A program made the translations under genes and the position numbers. The notes beneath the pieces are model-generated. The model was not told the origin of the DNA and searched no databases. It worked only from the letters and a program-made list of their open reading frames with translations. Positions 1 through 9,543 of a DNA stretch of 32,500 nt are shown in pieces (positions within the stretch are counted from its first letter, which is position 1; each line of letters opens with the position of its first letter). This DNA comes from Nymphaea colorata. Its lineage: Eukaryota; Streptophyta; Magnoliopsida; Nymphaeales; Nymphaeaceae. The stretch covers positions 28,481,033-28,513,532 of the forward strand of contig NC_045140.1 in the NCBI RefSeq assembly GCF_008831285.2. The letters are read 5' to 3'.

Positions 1-2410
1 CCTCTTGATTTTAATTCCATCGTAGCCACTTGCCTTATCTTCTAGATATCGCATGATTCCACCTTCCCTTGTTTCTAGCTAAGTAGCTTGCCACCTCATC
101 CTTACCCAAATCGTCCCACCCCCTTTTTACGCATAATTCCCTAAGCACCTGGCCACCTCGTGCTTATCTCATTATCACTTCCCTAAACCGTGTAACCCCT
201 CCCCCATCTTGCGAGCCATCTCCTTCCCCATGGGACCCACACGATTCCACATGGCAAAGCCTTAGGAATTTCCTTTAGCTATCTTCTCCTCCTTTCCCTC
301 TCGGTTGCTACAGCTCACCCTTTCCACAACCGAATCCCACCTTCTCCTCCAAGTCTCGCCACATGTCCTAATCTTCTTTCCTTGTGAGGTTACGAGAGAT
401 TCACGTGGGCCCAAGCCCAATTCACTCTCCCTTCCTCGTGCGATCCTCCTTCCTTATTCTAAGGAAATTTTGGATCCTCTTTTCCTTATCGCTATCTCTC
501 TTAGCGATTCTCTTGATTGAGAAGATCTCCCTTGGCGCCACCTTAGGTAACCTCCACCTGGTCCCTATCCCCAGCCCGTTAGGAAATCTGCTTGCGCCAC
601 CTCACCTATCTTCATTAGGTAACCCCCTCACTCGAGCCCTTGTCTTGTTTCCATCATTGCCCTTGCCTTAACTAGATTAGGAAACCACCCCCGTTTTTGA
701 ATTACTTCCTCGTAGCTAGAACCCCATCGTGTCATCTTCTGGACTCCCCTCAGCCACGAGCCTCCTTTCCTTATTTGTGGAAAGTAGCCACGGTCAAAAG
801 GCAATCAAGTCAACACTTGCCAAAGACCAAACCCACTTCGTACGGCTAGACCCAAGCCGCCCTTTCCTTCCGCACCCACTTTCTCTCTCTTGAGTCTTGA
901 CTTGATCCGAGTCAACCGTTCTACAATTGAACCTAAGCCTAGTCCAAGTCGACCCTTCTCACATCTGAACCCAAACCTAGTCTTAGTCACAACCCAAGCT
1001 TGACCTAGCCCTGCCAGCCTTAGACGGACCCACTTGTAGTTAGGTCTCCTTGAGTTCTAGACCGAACTCTTCTCCTTAGCTAGGTTCTCCAAGGTTCTAG
1101 ACCGAACCTTTCCCCTTGGTTAGCTTAGTCGGCGCTTCTTCTTGGCCAGACCAGCCAAGCCCGAACCAACTTCTAGCTTGCCTCACGCGCCATCTTCCCC
1201 CTTAGGAAAACCTCTTTGTGTGACCTCGTCCTAATCCGTCACCTCTCCTCTTGCCTTAGAAGAATTAGGGAATCTGCACCGCCACCTATCCTCCTTCCGC
1301 ACTAGCCAATCTAGATGATTCGAGCTTACCTCGAGTGCCTCTATTGACCATCTCGCCCGGACCCATCTACTTGGTCCAGTAGTAGCTACCTTCTAGTCGA
1401 CCCTAACTCTCTCTCGGTCTTCATTGACCTTGACCCGAGCTTAGGCTCGCTTGTCCGCAGCCTTCCCACTTAGCCTCACTTGTAGTTAGGCGACCTCAAA
1501 TCCTTACCTAATCCCACGGACTAAGCCTACCCCGACCCTTAAACCACTTTACTAGACCGAACCTCCTATAGAGCCCAATCCAGCCAAACCCAACCCGAGC
1601 CTTAGATAGGTCTAGGTTTGTCCGGGTTCTTCCTTGAACCCGCCAGTTCTTGAAGGCTCTCCCCACACTCAAAGGGATCCTTCCAGCGGTAGTAAGCTCT
1701 TACTACCACCTTGCGCACGGCCAGGAGGGCCAGTTCCAGCAGCTGTCCGGCATCCTTTCCTGACTAGCGTGAAGATCATCGGCGCCGAATCTACTTCCTA
1801 GCGCTGACGTCCATCGCTGCCATCTTCAGCCGGCCCCTTTCTCTCCTTGCTGCTGTATTGCCCGAGGGTTGGAATTCTCCTCGTGGCCCTTGCTGATCAT
1901 ATCCAAGCCCCAGCTTGGAAGGTATAACCCCCATCCCCCTATAGACACGCGGGCAGGGCGTTTTAATATTGCATTTGCTTTTCAGCCCGGCTACGGCCAT
2001 TGTTGACTGAAGTGGTACCTCGACGGCCCTTGGCCTAGACACGACCACGAGTCGACCAGCCTCCTAGGGAATTGGGTGTGGTTTGTACGCCTCTAGGATG
2101 ATGGTTTGAATGGTTTGCATGGTTTGTTCTGAGTGAGTTGTGAGTGCAATCTTGTATCGCGAACGATTGTAAAGCCTCACACCCCTCGTAGTTTATTGTA
2201 GTAGGTTTGACTTAGTTAGGTTTTTTTGGGATTACCCCCACTTGTATTCACGTCCTACTGGGTTTGCGCCGGGGTCCTGTCCGGCCGGGTAGTCCATTTG
2301 TATAATTTGTTTAGGTTTTTTTGATTTAGGCTCACCTCAGGAGATCTTGGATTTAGGATTCGGAACTAGGTTCGACTGTTCTAGCTCGGCCGGGTTTCGG
2401 GGTCCTAACA
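1..2410 (+). repeat. Element A 5' LTR, 3' portion (R/U5 part)
   Basis: This is the right-hand 2,410 bp of a roughly 4.17-kb LTR; U3, the TATA box and the start of R lie outside the window. It repeats at 7205-9548 and 20871-20941. The end is placed at CTAACA (2410) because two bases later the tRNA-iMet primer site begins, and because the same end occurs at 20941 next to unrelated DNA. The sequence is C/T-rich with many short ORFs on both strands that look non-coding. A probable splice acceptor lies at 1984-1985 (see the intron entry). Confidence 0.93.
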
Positions 2411-2412
2411 AT

Positions 2413-2425
2413 TGGTATCAGAGCC
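2413..2425 (+). other. Primer-binding site of element A (tRNA-iMet)
   Basis: TGGTATCAGAGCC is complementary to the 3' end of plant initiator tRNA-Met and begins two bases (AT) after the LTR end. The match is 13 nt. Elements B and C have the same 13-nt site, with a three-base spacer (ATT). Confidence 0.93.
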
Positions 2426-3017
2426 GTCTTGAGGTGAAAATCTGGACTCTACTTGCACTTGGCCTTGAAGATTCGGCGTCAACTGGCAGTAGAAGACAGA
2501 TTCTATTTTCAGCATTTCCGTTTTTAAGAGTTAGACAGTGTTTTCGGGTTTCTGGACTGTGACAGTCTGCGGCAGTATATCGGCGAGTTCAGGGGGAAAA
2601 AGAAGTCGGATTGGCCTGAAATTTGGTGGACGGATTCGTATTTATACACTCTACAAAAGTTGTTTATACCACCCGAGGTGATTCGGCCCGGAGATATTAG
2701 TTTTGAACCTGTTTTTGACAGAACAGCCTGTTCGGACAGAACCTGTCCGGGTAGCAGTCCTGCGGAAATTTTGTGTTGGTCCAGAGGCTTCCTGAAGTCG
2801 GATTCAGCTCAAATTTGATGAGTAGCTTGGTAACTATTTTATCTTGCTACTGACCAAGTTTGAAGGGAACAGTCAGAAGTCAGTACACTAGTTGTTTTCA
2901 GCGTGCTTATTACAGCAGTTAGGTTGCTTGGCAGAATTAGGCGTTCTTGGTGTGTTTTGCTTCAGCATTGCTTGGTAGAGTAGAAGACGAATTAAGGTGC
3001 CGTCTGGTAGAGCAGAA
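2426..3017 (+). other. Untranslated leader of element A
   Basis: About 590 bp lie between the primer site and the first ATG of the ORF, against about 166 bp in element B. No coding signal was seen apart from a short upstream ORF at 2818-2853 (11 codons). The stretch 2721-2763 holds three adjacent hairpin-forming inverted repeats. By position this is where a packaging or dimerisation signal would be expected, but that role is inferred. Confidence 0.6.
2721..2763 (+). promoter_or_regulatory. Cluster of three small hairpins in element A leader
   Basis: GAACAGCCTGTTC (2721-2733, 6-bp stem, 1-nt loop) is followed directly by GGACAGAACCTGTCC (2734-2748, 6-bp stem, AAC loop) and then GCAGTCCTGC (2754-2763, 4-bp stem). 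A very short loop would open the first stem in RNA, so it may act as a palindrome for intermolecular pairing instead. Candidate packaging or dimer-linkage structure; function is inferred from position only. Confidence 0.4.
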
Positions 3018-5657
3018 ATGGACTTAATCCTTTGCACCTATGAGAATGGCGTTTGCATTCGGGAAGATACGTTGATCCACGGACGTACTTGGGACCAAGG
3101 CCCAAAGTGGACTTATATCCAAGTAGGCAGTAACCCCGATTGCAACTTGAGGATCCGACACCTCAGCTTACAAGGGTGTCGTTTTGAGTTAGCCATAAAT
3201 AAGGATAACCAAGAAGTGTGGGTCACCAAAACCACTTACCCGAGTAGACTTAGTGTAGCTGGATACGAAGTGAAATATCAAGTTTGGGCGCCAATCTACC
3301 ATGGAGATGTTATCGAAGTTGGTATCTCGAGTCTTCGCTTCGTGTTAGAAGAAAGACTCACGCCTGTGACCGAGGAGCAAAAAGAACATCATCGGGAGTC
3401 TAACGATGAAGATGAGCAAGATGACCAAAGCACAAGGTCTCTTACGTGGGACGAAGTGCTCAAAAAGATGAACTCGATGCTTGAAAGGATGGATCACAGA
3501 GAGGCGATTAGAAATAAGGAAATAGCCAACGATAATAGGCGGTCTGAACTTGCTACAGAGTCGGACACAGAGAGTAGTGACGACAGCGATAAAGAAACCT
3601 CATCAGAAAGCGATAGTGCAGAGTCATCAAGTGATGAGGAACCTGAATTGTCGGTCCAAAGTGGTGCCAAAGTCGATAATGTAAAATCTTCGAATGACAC
3701 AAAAGTTGTCGTTACTAAGAAAGGGATACTACGGACCCCTAATCTTTCCTCTCCCACGAAAAGCTTGTTAACGTTTCCCAAGGAGAGGACAGGTATATTA
3801 GGACCGGCTACTGAGTATTTCCCTTATGGCATACCGAGCAAGAAACAACAAGAAAAAACTGAGTTTGAGGTTACAGCTGGACCAATCTCAGTAAAGGATC
3901 AAAAGGGATTACTTGCTACTCCTCCAGCCACGGAAAAGCTAGACAAACTTAGCAAGGAGGATATGCCAAAGAAGTCAGGATCGTTTCCCCAGCCACGGCG
4001 TACAGGCGTTGCCAAAATATATAGGCAGTTTTATTCTATGAAACCGCCAGTACCCAGTGTTCAGCAGTTTAATGCAGAAGATTTCGAAAAAGCCAACAAG
4101 AAAAATACTATATTCGAATCCCATGCAACTTTGGATAGGGGAATGAATGACAAGCCCCATGAAGCATTCCAAGAGAGGGGCGGTAATAAAAGTCTACTCC
4201 CATTACCTGAGCAGACAACAGAGTCATGGACAGAACGAGAAATCCTTGAAGAAATTGAAAGCTTATGTCAAAGCTCAGGAGGGCACATGGTTATCAAACC
4301 GAAAGAGAGTTCTACCAACGAAGAACCAGAACCCACCCTTGATGTTCTTACGGCTAAGATTCAACCTAAGGAGGGTGGTATGGACCTAACTCTCGAAAAG
4401 ACACACAAAAGTTGGGCAACAAGAGAACTTCAAAAGATAGTGACCCAAGAACTCGTGGGTCCAGACTTTCAGATTCAAGTTGCCCAAAGCAAGAATACAG
4501 CCCTTTGGGAAAAGGAAGAAAAGGCGAGAGTAATACGTAAACCGCAAGAAGGCCAAGCTTGTGGAGTGACTCAAAATAAACCAAGGATGGTTACCACTAC
4601 TCGTCAAAAGGGCCCTGACAAACCCGAACTTGGACAAAGAACCAAGTCATTCATCGTCCGAGGTTTGTTAGAAGATGAAATCTTGGCTACGTCCCAAGGA
4701 ATCCTCCCGGAACCTGAAAATGACAGCATGAGCAGTTCGGAGGATTACCATGGAAAAACTAGGATCTACCCCAAGGAGCTAAAATGGGAACAACAACCAA
4801 GCAAGGTAGATCAAGAAACCCTCACCGCGCAAGAAATGCCAAACGAAAGTAAGAGGTATTCGCTGGCCACCTTAGATAAATCCCAACGACAGCTTCATCC
4901 TAAGGAGGGTGGCCACAACAAACAACAAACACCAACTCTGGGACACTGCACTGAAAAACTTTACCCAGAGCGTTGGAGAGCCTATCAGTTCCCAGACTCT
5001 CCCAACTGTAGTCGTGAGCTAAGGGATTCCAACAACTCCCATATAACTCACGGACATAGCCCAAGGAAGATAATTGCAGCAGAAGCGCAGTGGGCCTTGA
5101 ATAAAGGCAAGAAATCAATTGAGAACAACACGATGCTGCGTACACCATCTACGGGCAGAGCGCTGCAAGGGCAGCATAAGCTTTTTATTGGGCAGTTACC
5201 AAGAGACTACGGTCCAAGGCAATTGCAATCAAAAGTGGAGAGCAGTTCAGCTAGGGCCTACACTCAAGTTTATTCAAGAGGCCCAAGAAGGTGTTTCTTA
5301 GACCTAAGGAATTCCTTAAGAACACTACCCAGGGATTATGGACCAGAAAAACGTAAAGGGGTAGCAAGTGGAGAACAGACCCATCCGGAAGAATGTGTGG
5401 CAAGAGCTTGGGGACAAGCTCATTTTAAGGAGGGTGGATCTGTTACGAGCCAAATTTCCACTAGGTCCGTTAGGACCAAACCCGGGACCAAAGTAGGTCC
5501 AGCAAGGCTCGTGGAGGCTGGAAATGACTTGACCAGCCTAGAAAGATCGTCTCACGAGGATAAAAAGCAACTTGGAGTTATTGCAGAGGGCGGAGCGGGC
5601 GGAGCAACAACGGCCAAGTGCAAGAGATACAAGGTCGAACCTCAGAAGCGGTCATGA
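3018..5657 (+). CDS. Element A protein: FHA-like N-terminus, acidic serine-rich region, long disordered tail (879 aa)
   Basis: The only long ORF of element A. The frame is open from GTG 2997, but the first ATG is 3018 and is the likelier start in a plant. Residues about 30-112 resemble a forkhead-associated fold: a hydrophobic strand with VGS where FHA has IGR, a DCNL segment, then a strong C-terminal signature HGDVIEVG and LRFVLEE. The usual phosphothreonine contacts look changed (IGR arginine is S38; the SxxH histidine is G53 or C54), so phosphopeptide binding is doubtful. Residues about 178-212 are dense in S, D and E, like casein kinase 2 sites. The rest is polar and repetitive, with PKEGG/FKEGG (three times) and LPRDYGP (twice). 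Just upstream of the PPT, AWGQA and EGGS match the end of B's polyprotein. The last about 71 codons lie inside the 3' LTR. No signal peptide, membrane segment, zinc knuckle or catalytic motif was seen. Function unknown; FHA assignment is by eye. Confidence 0.72.
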   Translation: MDLILCTYENGVCIREDTLIHGRTWDQGPKWTYIQVGSNPDCNLRIRHLSLQGCRFELAINKDNQEVWVTKTTYPSRLSVAGYEVKYQVWAPIYHGDVIEVGISSLRFVLEERLTPVTEEQKEHHRESNDEDEQDDQSTRSLTWDEVLKKMNSMLERMDHREAIRNKEIANDNRRSELATESDTESSDDSDKETSSESDSAESSSDEEPELSVQSGAKVDNVKSSNDTKVVVTKKGILRTPNLSSPTKSLLTFPKERTGILGPATEYFPYGIPSKKQQEKTEFEVTAGPISVKDQKGLLATPPATEKLDKLSKEDMPKKSGSFPQPRRTGVAKIYRQFYSMKPPVPSVQQFNAEDFEKANKKNTIFESHATLDRGMNDKPHEAFQERGGNKSLLPLPEQTTESWTEREILEEIESLCQSSGGHMVIKPKESSTNEEPEPTLDVLTAKIQPKEGGMDLTLEKTHKSWATRELQKIVTQELVGPDFQIQVAQSKNTALWEKEEKARVIRKPQEGQACGVTQNKPRMVTTTRQKGPDKPELGQRTKSFIVRGLLEDEILATSQGILPEPENDSMSSSEDYHGKTRIYPKELKWEQQPSKVDQETLTAQEMPNESKRYSLATLDKSQRQLHPKEGGHNKQQTPTLGHCTEKLYPERWRAYQFPDSPNCSRELRDSNNSHITHGHSPRKIIAAEAQWALNKGKKSIENNTMLRTPSTGRALQGQHKLFIGQLPRDYGPRQLQSKVESSSARAYTQVYSRGPRRCFLDLRNSLRTLPRDYGPEKRKGVASGEQTHPEECVARAWGQAHFKEGGSVTSQISTRSVRTKPGTKVGPARLVEAGNDLTSLERSSHEDKKQLGVIAEGGAGGATTAKCKRYKVEPQKRS
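4369..4379 (+). other. Internal PPT-like copy 1 in element A ORF
   Basis: AAGGAGGGTGG, identical to the first 11 bases of the functional PPT at 5427, lies in frame and encodes the KEGG of a PKEGG motif. It is not followed by an LTR-like TG start. It could be a secondary plus-strand primer site or a relic of internal duplication. Confidence 0.45.
4902..4912 (+). other. Internal PPT-like copy 2 in element A ORF
   Basis: A second exact AAGGAGGGTGG. Its upstream flank (CAGCTTCATCCT) also resembles the flank of the true PPT in B (AAGCTCCATCTC), so more than the purine tract appears duplicated. It encodes HPKEGG. Confidence 0.45.
5404..5421 (+). promoter_or_regulatory. Hairpin just upstream of the element A PPT
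   Basis: GAGCTTG-GGGA-CAAGCTC forms a perfect 7-bp stem with a GGGA loop, ending 5 nt before the PPT. The 18 nt are identical in B and C, where the stem is 8 bp. It also encodes the AWGQA peptide shared by both proteins, so conservation may be at RNA level, protein level or both. Confidence 0.6.
5427..5440 (+). other. Polypurine tract of element A
   Basis: AAGGAGGGTGGATC immediately precedes TGTTAC, the start of the 3' LTR. B and C have AGGAGGGTGGATC before TGATAC in the same position. It is also translated (KEGGS), because the ORF continues into the LTR. Confidence 0.88.
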
Positions 5658-5932
5658 TCCAAGTTGGGACTCAACCGACTAGAGTGGTCTGAACCTATAT
5701 GGAGTCCTAGAACCTAGATCAAACGAAGTAAGCCTAGGCGGAACCTAGGCAAATCGGGATGAGCCTACCCAAGCTCATCCATGCGCCCAAGAGAAAACGG
5801 ATCCTAGATCCGTGGGTTTACAATTCTTTGGACGGGTAGCGCCCACTTTAATTCAGATTTAGATTTCTTTAGTATTAGATTTGAATCGTGTAAAGAACCG
5901 GTTCGGATTGTGAACCGAGTCACTTAGAGTAG

Positions 5933-5940
5933 TATATAAG
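5933..5940 (+). promoter_or_regulatory. TATA box of element A LTR promoter
   Basis: TATATAAG at 5933-5940 in the 3' LTR; the copy that would drive the element lies outside the window. Transcription would be expected to start about 30 bp downstream, near 5965, defining the U3/R border. B and C have a TATA box at the comparable place. Confidence 0.7.
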
Positions 5941-7109
5941 TCTTCGCTCCTTTGTAAAAATTATGCTATTGAATATTGAAGAAAGAGAATGTGTTGATTG
6001 GTGGTGTTGGGCGCAAGGCCCTTTGTCTCTCTCGTCTTTTCTGGCTCACCTCTCTCCCGCGGTGGTCTCTCTCGTTGCCTTTGAATCTCTTCTTCCTTCT
6101 TGACGTCTCCTTGCCCCATGGCGTTTTCCTACTCGTCCTCAAGGTAAATCTCGGTCCTTTGTCATTTTCTTTGTGACGCTTTTCTTCTCTTTGTCGTCTC
6201 CTAGGTGATTCGACATTGCTTCCTCCATCTGGTCATCCGAAGGTCCCTCTTCTTTCCCACCTTTGTTTTCTGGTCTTCCTCCTTCCTATCGACCGACGGC
6301 TTAAGGCTAAGAACCACGAAGTAGCTCCGGCGAAGGCGCGGCTCCTTAGACCACGAATACTCCCCACGGCATGCTAGTGGATTCGGTACCTTCCTTCCAA
6401 AAAACCAGAAGGTTGAGAGGCTGATCCATCACCGGGATGATTGAAGAAGGACGAACAACGTTCATCTTCAAAAAGGACTAAAAGCGAGGTTAGTACTTTG
6501 GGATTTCTTGTTGGAAATAGGTTGTTCGTTGGGAGCATTCTAGAGGTGATTTTCTAGTTCGTTCTAAGACTGGTTCACGGTGCCAAACCCGTGAGTTAGT
6601 TCTGGAATTCCAGCAGAAAAACCACCCTTAGAATCTCTCTTACGAGGCCTAGATCCGATCTTTTATCTCTTGGTGCAAATCTGGAAGAATCAAGGAACCG
6701 GCGGTGAAAAGAGTATAGAAATATAGTTCGGTTTCAAAGAACTCCACCAGCAAGAACAGCAAGAAAAATACGTGAAAGATGGTGGTTTAGAGAGTGATCA
6801 CGGCAGAAAAACATTGTCAAGGTGATCGCCAAAAGAAAAGGAGTCATTTCGGTTCATTTTGGTGAAAATCGGAGTTTTCGTAACAACGATTGAGCCTTGG
6901 CCGGAATAGTCCTAGCTTCGGTGACCGCTGCATACTTTCCGGTCACCCTGAGTTTTCCGACGACAAGGACAGAATTACCCTCCAGTGGATTCGAATTCCT
7001 AACTAGCTTGTGGGGGTATTTTGGTCAATCTTGGAGGAGCGCACTAGGGCCTTCAACCCTAGCCGCCGGTGCTTCATCGCACTTTCCTTGACCGTCGGCT
7101 TCAATTTTG

Positions 7110-9189
7110 GTAAGTCTTCTTCTTTCTTTTGTTGTGTTAATCCTAGCCTTTAGTTGTGCCACGTGTCGTCCATCCAAGAGCCTTCCCCTTTTGTGTCGAC
7201 CTACCCTCTTGATTTTAATTCCATCGTAGCCACTTGCCTTATCTTCTAGATATCGCATGATTCCACCTTCCCTTGTTTCTAGCTAAGTAGCTTGCCACCT
7301 CATCCTTACCCAAATCGTCCCACCCCCTTTTTACGCATAATTCCCTAAGCACCTGGCCACCTCGTGCTTATCTCATTATCACTTCCCTAAACCGTGTAAC
7401 CCCTCCCCCATCTTGCGAGCCATCTCCTTCCCCATGGGACCCACACGATTCCACATGGCAAAGCCTTAGGAATTTCCTTTAGCTATCTTCTCCTCCTTTC
7501 CCTCTCGGTTGCTACAGCTCACCCTTTCCACAACCGAATCCCACCTTCTCCTCCAAGTCTCGCCACATGTCCTAATCTTCTTTCCTTGTGAGGTTACGAG
7601 AGATTCACGTGGGCCCAAGCCCAATTCACTCTCCCTTCCTCGTGCGATCCTCCTTCCTTATTCTAAGGAAATTTTGGATCCTCTTTTCCTTATCGCTATC
7701 TCTCTTAGCGATTCTCTTGATTGAGAAGATCTCCCTTGGCGCCACCTTAGGTAACCTCCACCTGGTCCCTATCCCCAGCCCGTTAGGAAATCTGCTTGCG
7801 CCACCTCACCTATCTTCATTAGGTAACCCCCTCACTCGAGCCCTTGTCTTGTTTCCATCATTGCCCTTGCCTTAACTAGATTAGGAAACCACCCCCGTTT
7901 TTGAATTACTTCCTCGTAGCTAGAACCCCATCGTGTCATCTTCTGGACTCCCCTCAGCCACGAGCCTCCTTTCCTTATTTGTGGAAAGTAGCCACGGTCA
8001 AAAGGCAATCAAGTCAACACTTGCCAAAGACCAAACCCACTTCGTACGGCTAGACCCAAGCCGCCCTTTCCTTCCGCACCCACTTTCTCTCTCTTGAGTC
8101 TTGACTTGATCCGAGTCAACCGTTCTACAATTGAACCTAAGCCTAGTCCAAGTCGACCCTTCTCACATCTGAACCCAAACCTAGTCTTAGTCACAACCCA
8201 AGCTTGACCTAGCCCTGCCAGCCTTAGACGGACCCACTTGTAGTTAGGTCTCCTTGAGTTCTAGACCGAACTCTTCTCCTTAGCTAGGTTCTCCAAGGTT
8301 CTAGACCGAACCTTTCCCCTTGGTTAGCTTAGTCGGCGCTTCTTCTTGGCCAGACCAGCCAAGCCCGAACCAACTTCTAGCTTGCCTCACGCGCCATCTT
8401 CCCCCTTAGGAAAACCTCTTTGTGTGACCTCGTCCTAATCCGTCACCTCTCCTCTTGCCTTAGAAGAATTAGGGAATCTGCACCGCCACCTATCCTCCTT
8501 CCGCACTAGCCAATCTAGATGATTCGAGCTTACCTCGAGTGCCTCTATTGACCATCTCGCCCGGACCCATCTACTTGGTCCAGTAGTAGCTACCTTCTAG
8601 TCGACCCTAACTCTCTCTCGGTCTTCATTGACCTTGACCCGAGCTTAGGCTCGCTTGTCCGCAGCCTTCCCACTTAGCCTCACTTGTAGTTAGGCGACCT
8701 CAAATCCTTACCTAATCCCACGGACTAAGCCTACCCCGACCCTTAAACCACTTTACTAGACCGAACCTCCTATAGAGCCCAATCCAGCCAAACCCAACCC
8801 GAGCCTTAGATAGGTCTAGGTTTGTCCGGGTTCTTCCTTGAACCCGCCAGTTCTTGAAGGCTCTCCCCACACTCAAAGGGATCCTTCCAGCGGTAGTAAG
8901 CTCTTACTACCACCTTGCGCACGGCCAGGAGGGCCAGTTCCAGCAGCTGTCCGGCATCCTTTCCTGACTAGCGTGAAGATCATCGGCGCCGAATCTACTT
9001 CCTAGCGCTGACGTCCATCGCTGCCATCTTCAGCCGGCCCCTTTCTCTCCTTGCTGCTGTATTGCCCGAGGGTTGGAATTCTCCTCGTGGCCCTTGCTGA
9101 TCATATCCAAGCCCCAGCTTGGAAGGTATAACCCCCATCCCCCTATAGACACGCGGGCAGGGCGTTTTAATATTGCATTTGCTTTTCAG
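7110..9189 (+). other. Candidate spliceosomal intron in element A R/U5 (seen in 3' LTR copy)
   Basis: A strong donor GG|TAAGT context (GT at 7110-7111) and an acceptor TTTGCTTTTCAG|CCCGG (AG at 9188-9189; 5' LTR copy at 1984-1985) bound about 2.08 kb. Both border sequences are conserved in B, where the interval is 1.13 kb, while the interior is hard to align. A further donor-like GAG|GTTAGT is at 6489. Splicing is inferred; no transcript evidence is available. Confidence 0.45.
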
Positions 9190-9543
9190 CCCGGCTACGG
9201 CCATTGTTGACTGAAGTGGTACCTCGACGGCCCTTGGCCTAGACACGACCACGAGTCGACCAGCCTCCTAGGGAATTGGGTGTGGTTTGTACGCCTCTAG
9301 GATGATGGTTTGAATGGTTTGCATGGTTTGTTCTGAGTGAGTTGTGAGTGCAATCTTGTATCGCGAACGATTGTAAAGCCTCACACCCCTCGTAGTTTAT
9401 TGTAGTAGGTTTGACTTAGTTAGGTTTTTTTGGGATTACCCCCACTTGTATTCACGTCCTACTGGGTTTGCGCCGGGGTCCTGTCCGGCCGGGTAGTCCA
9501 TTTGTATAATTTGTTTAGGTTTTTTTGATTTAGGCTCACCTCA

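Noticed and set aside
305-2048. Short ORFs on both strands in LTRs of A (60-95 codons), repeated at 7509-9252
   Set aside because: They overlap in several frames, have compositionally biased products, no homology I recognise, and are repeated only because the LTR is repeated.
2997-3017. Upstream extension of the element A ORF to a GTG codon at 2997
   Set aside because: Plant cytoplasmic translation normally starts at ATG; the first in-frame ATG is at 3018 and the extension adds no recognisable motif.
3018-5657. Element A ORF as an envelope-like protein
   Set aside because: No signal peptide, no hydrophobic membrane segment and no cysteine pattern; the protein is polar throughout.
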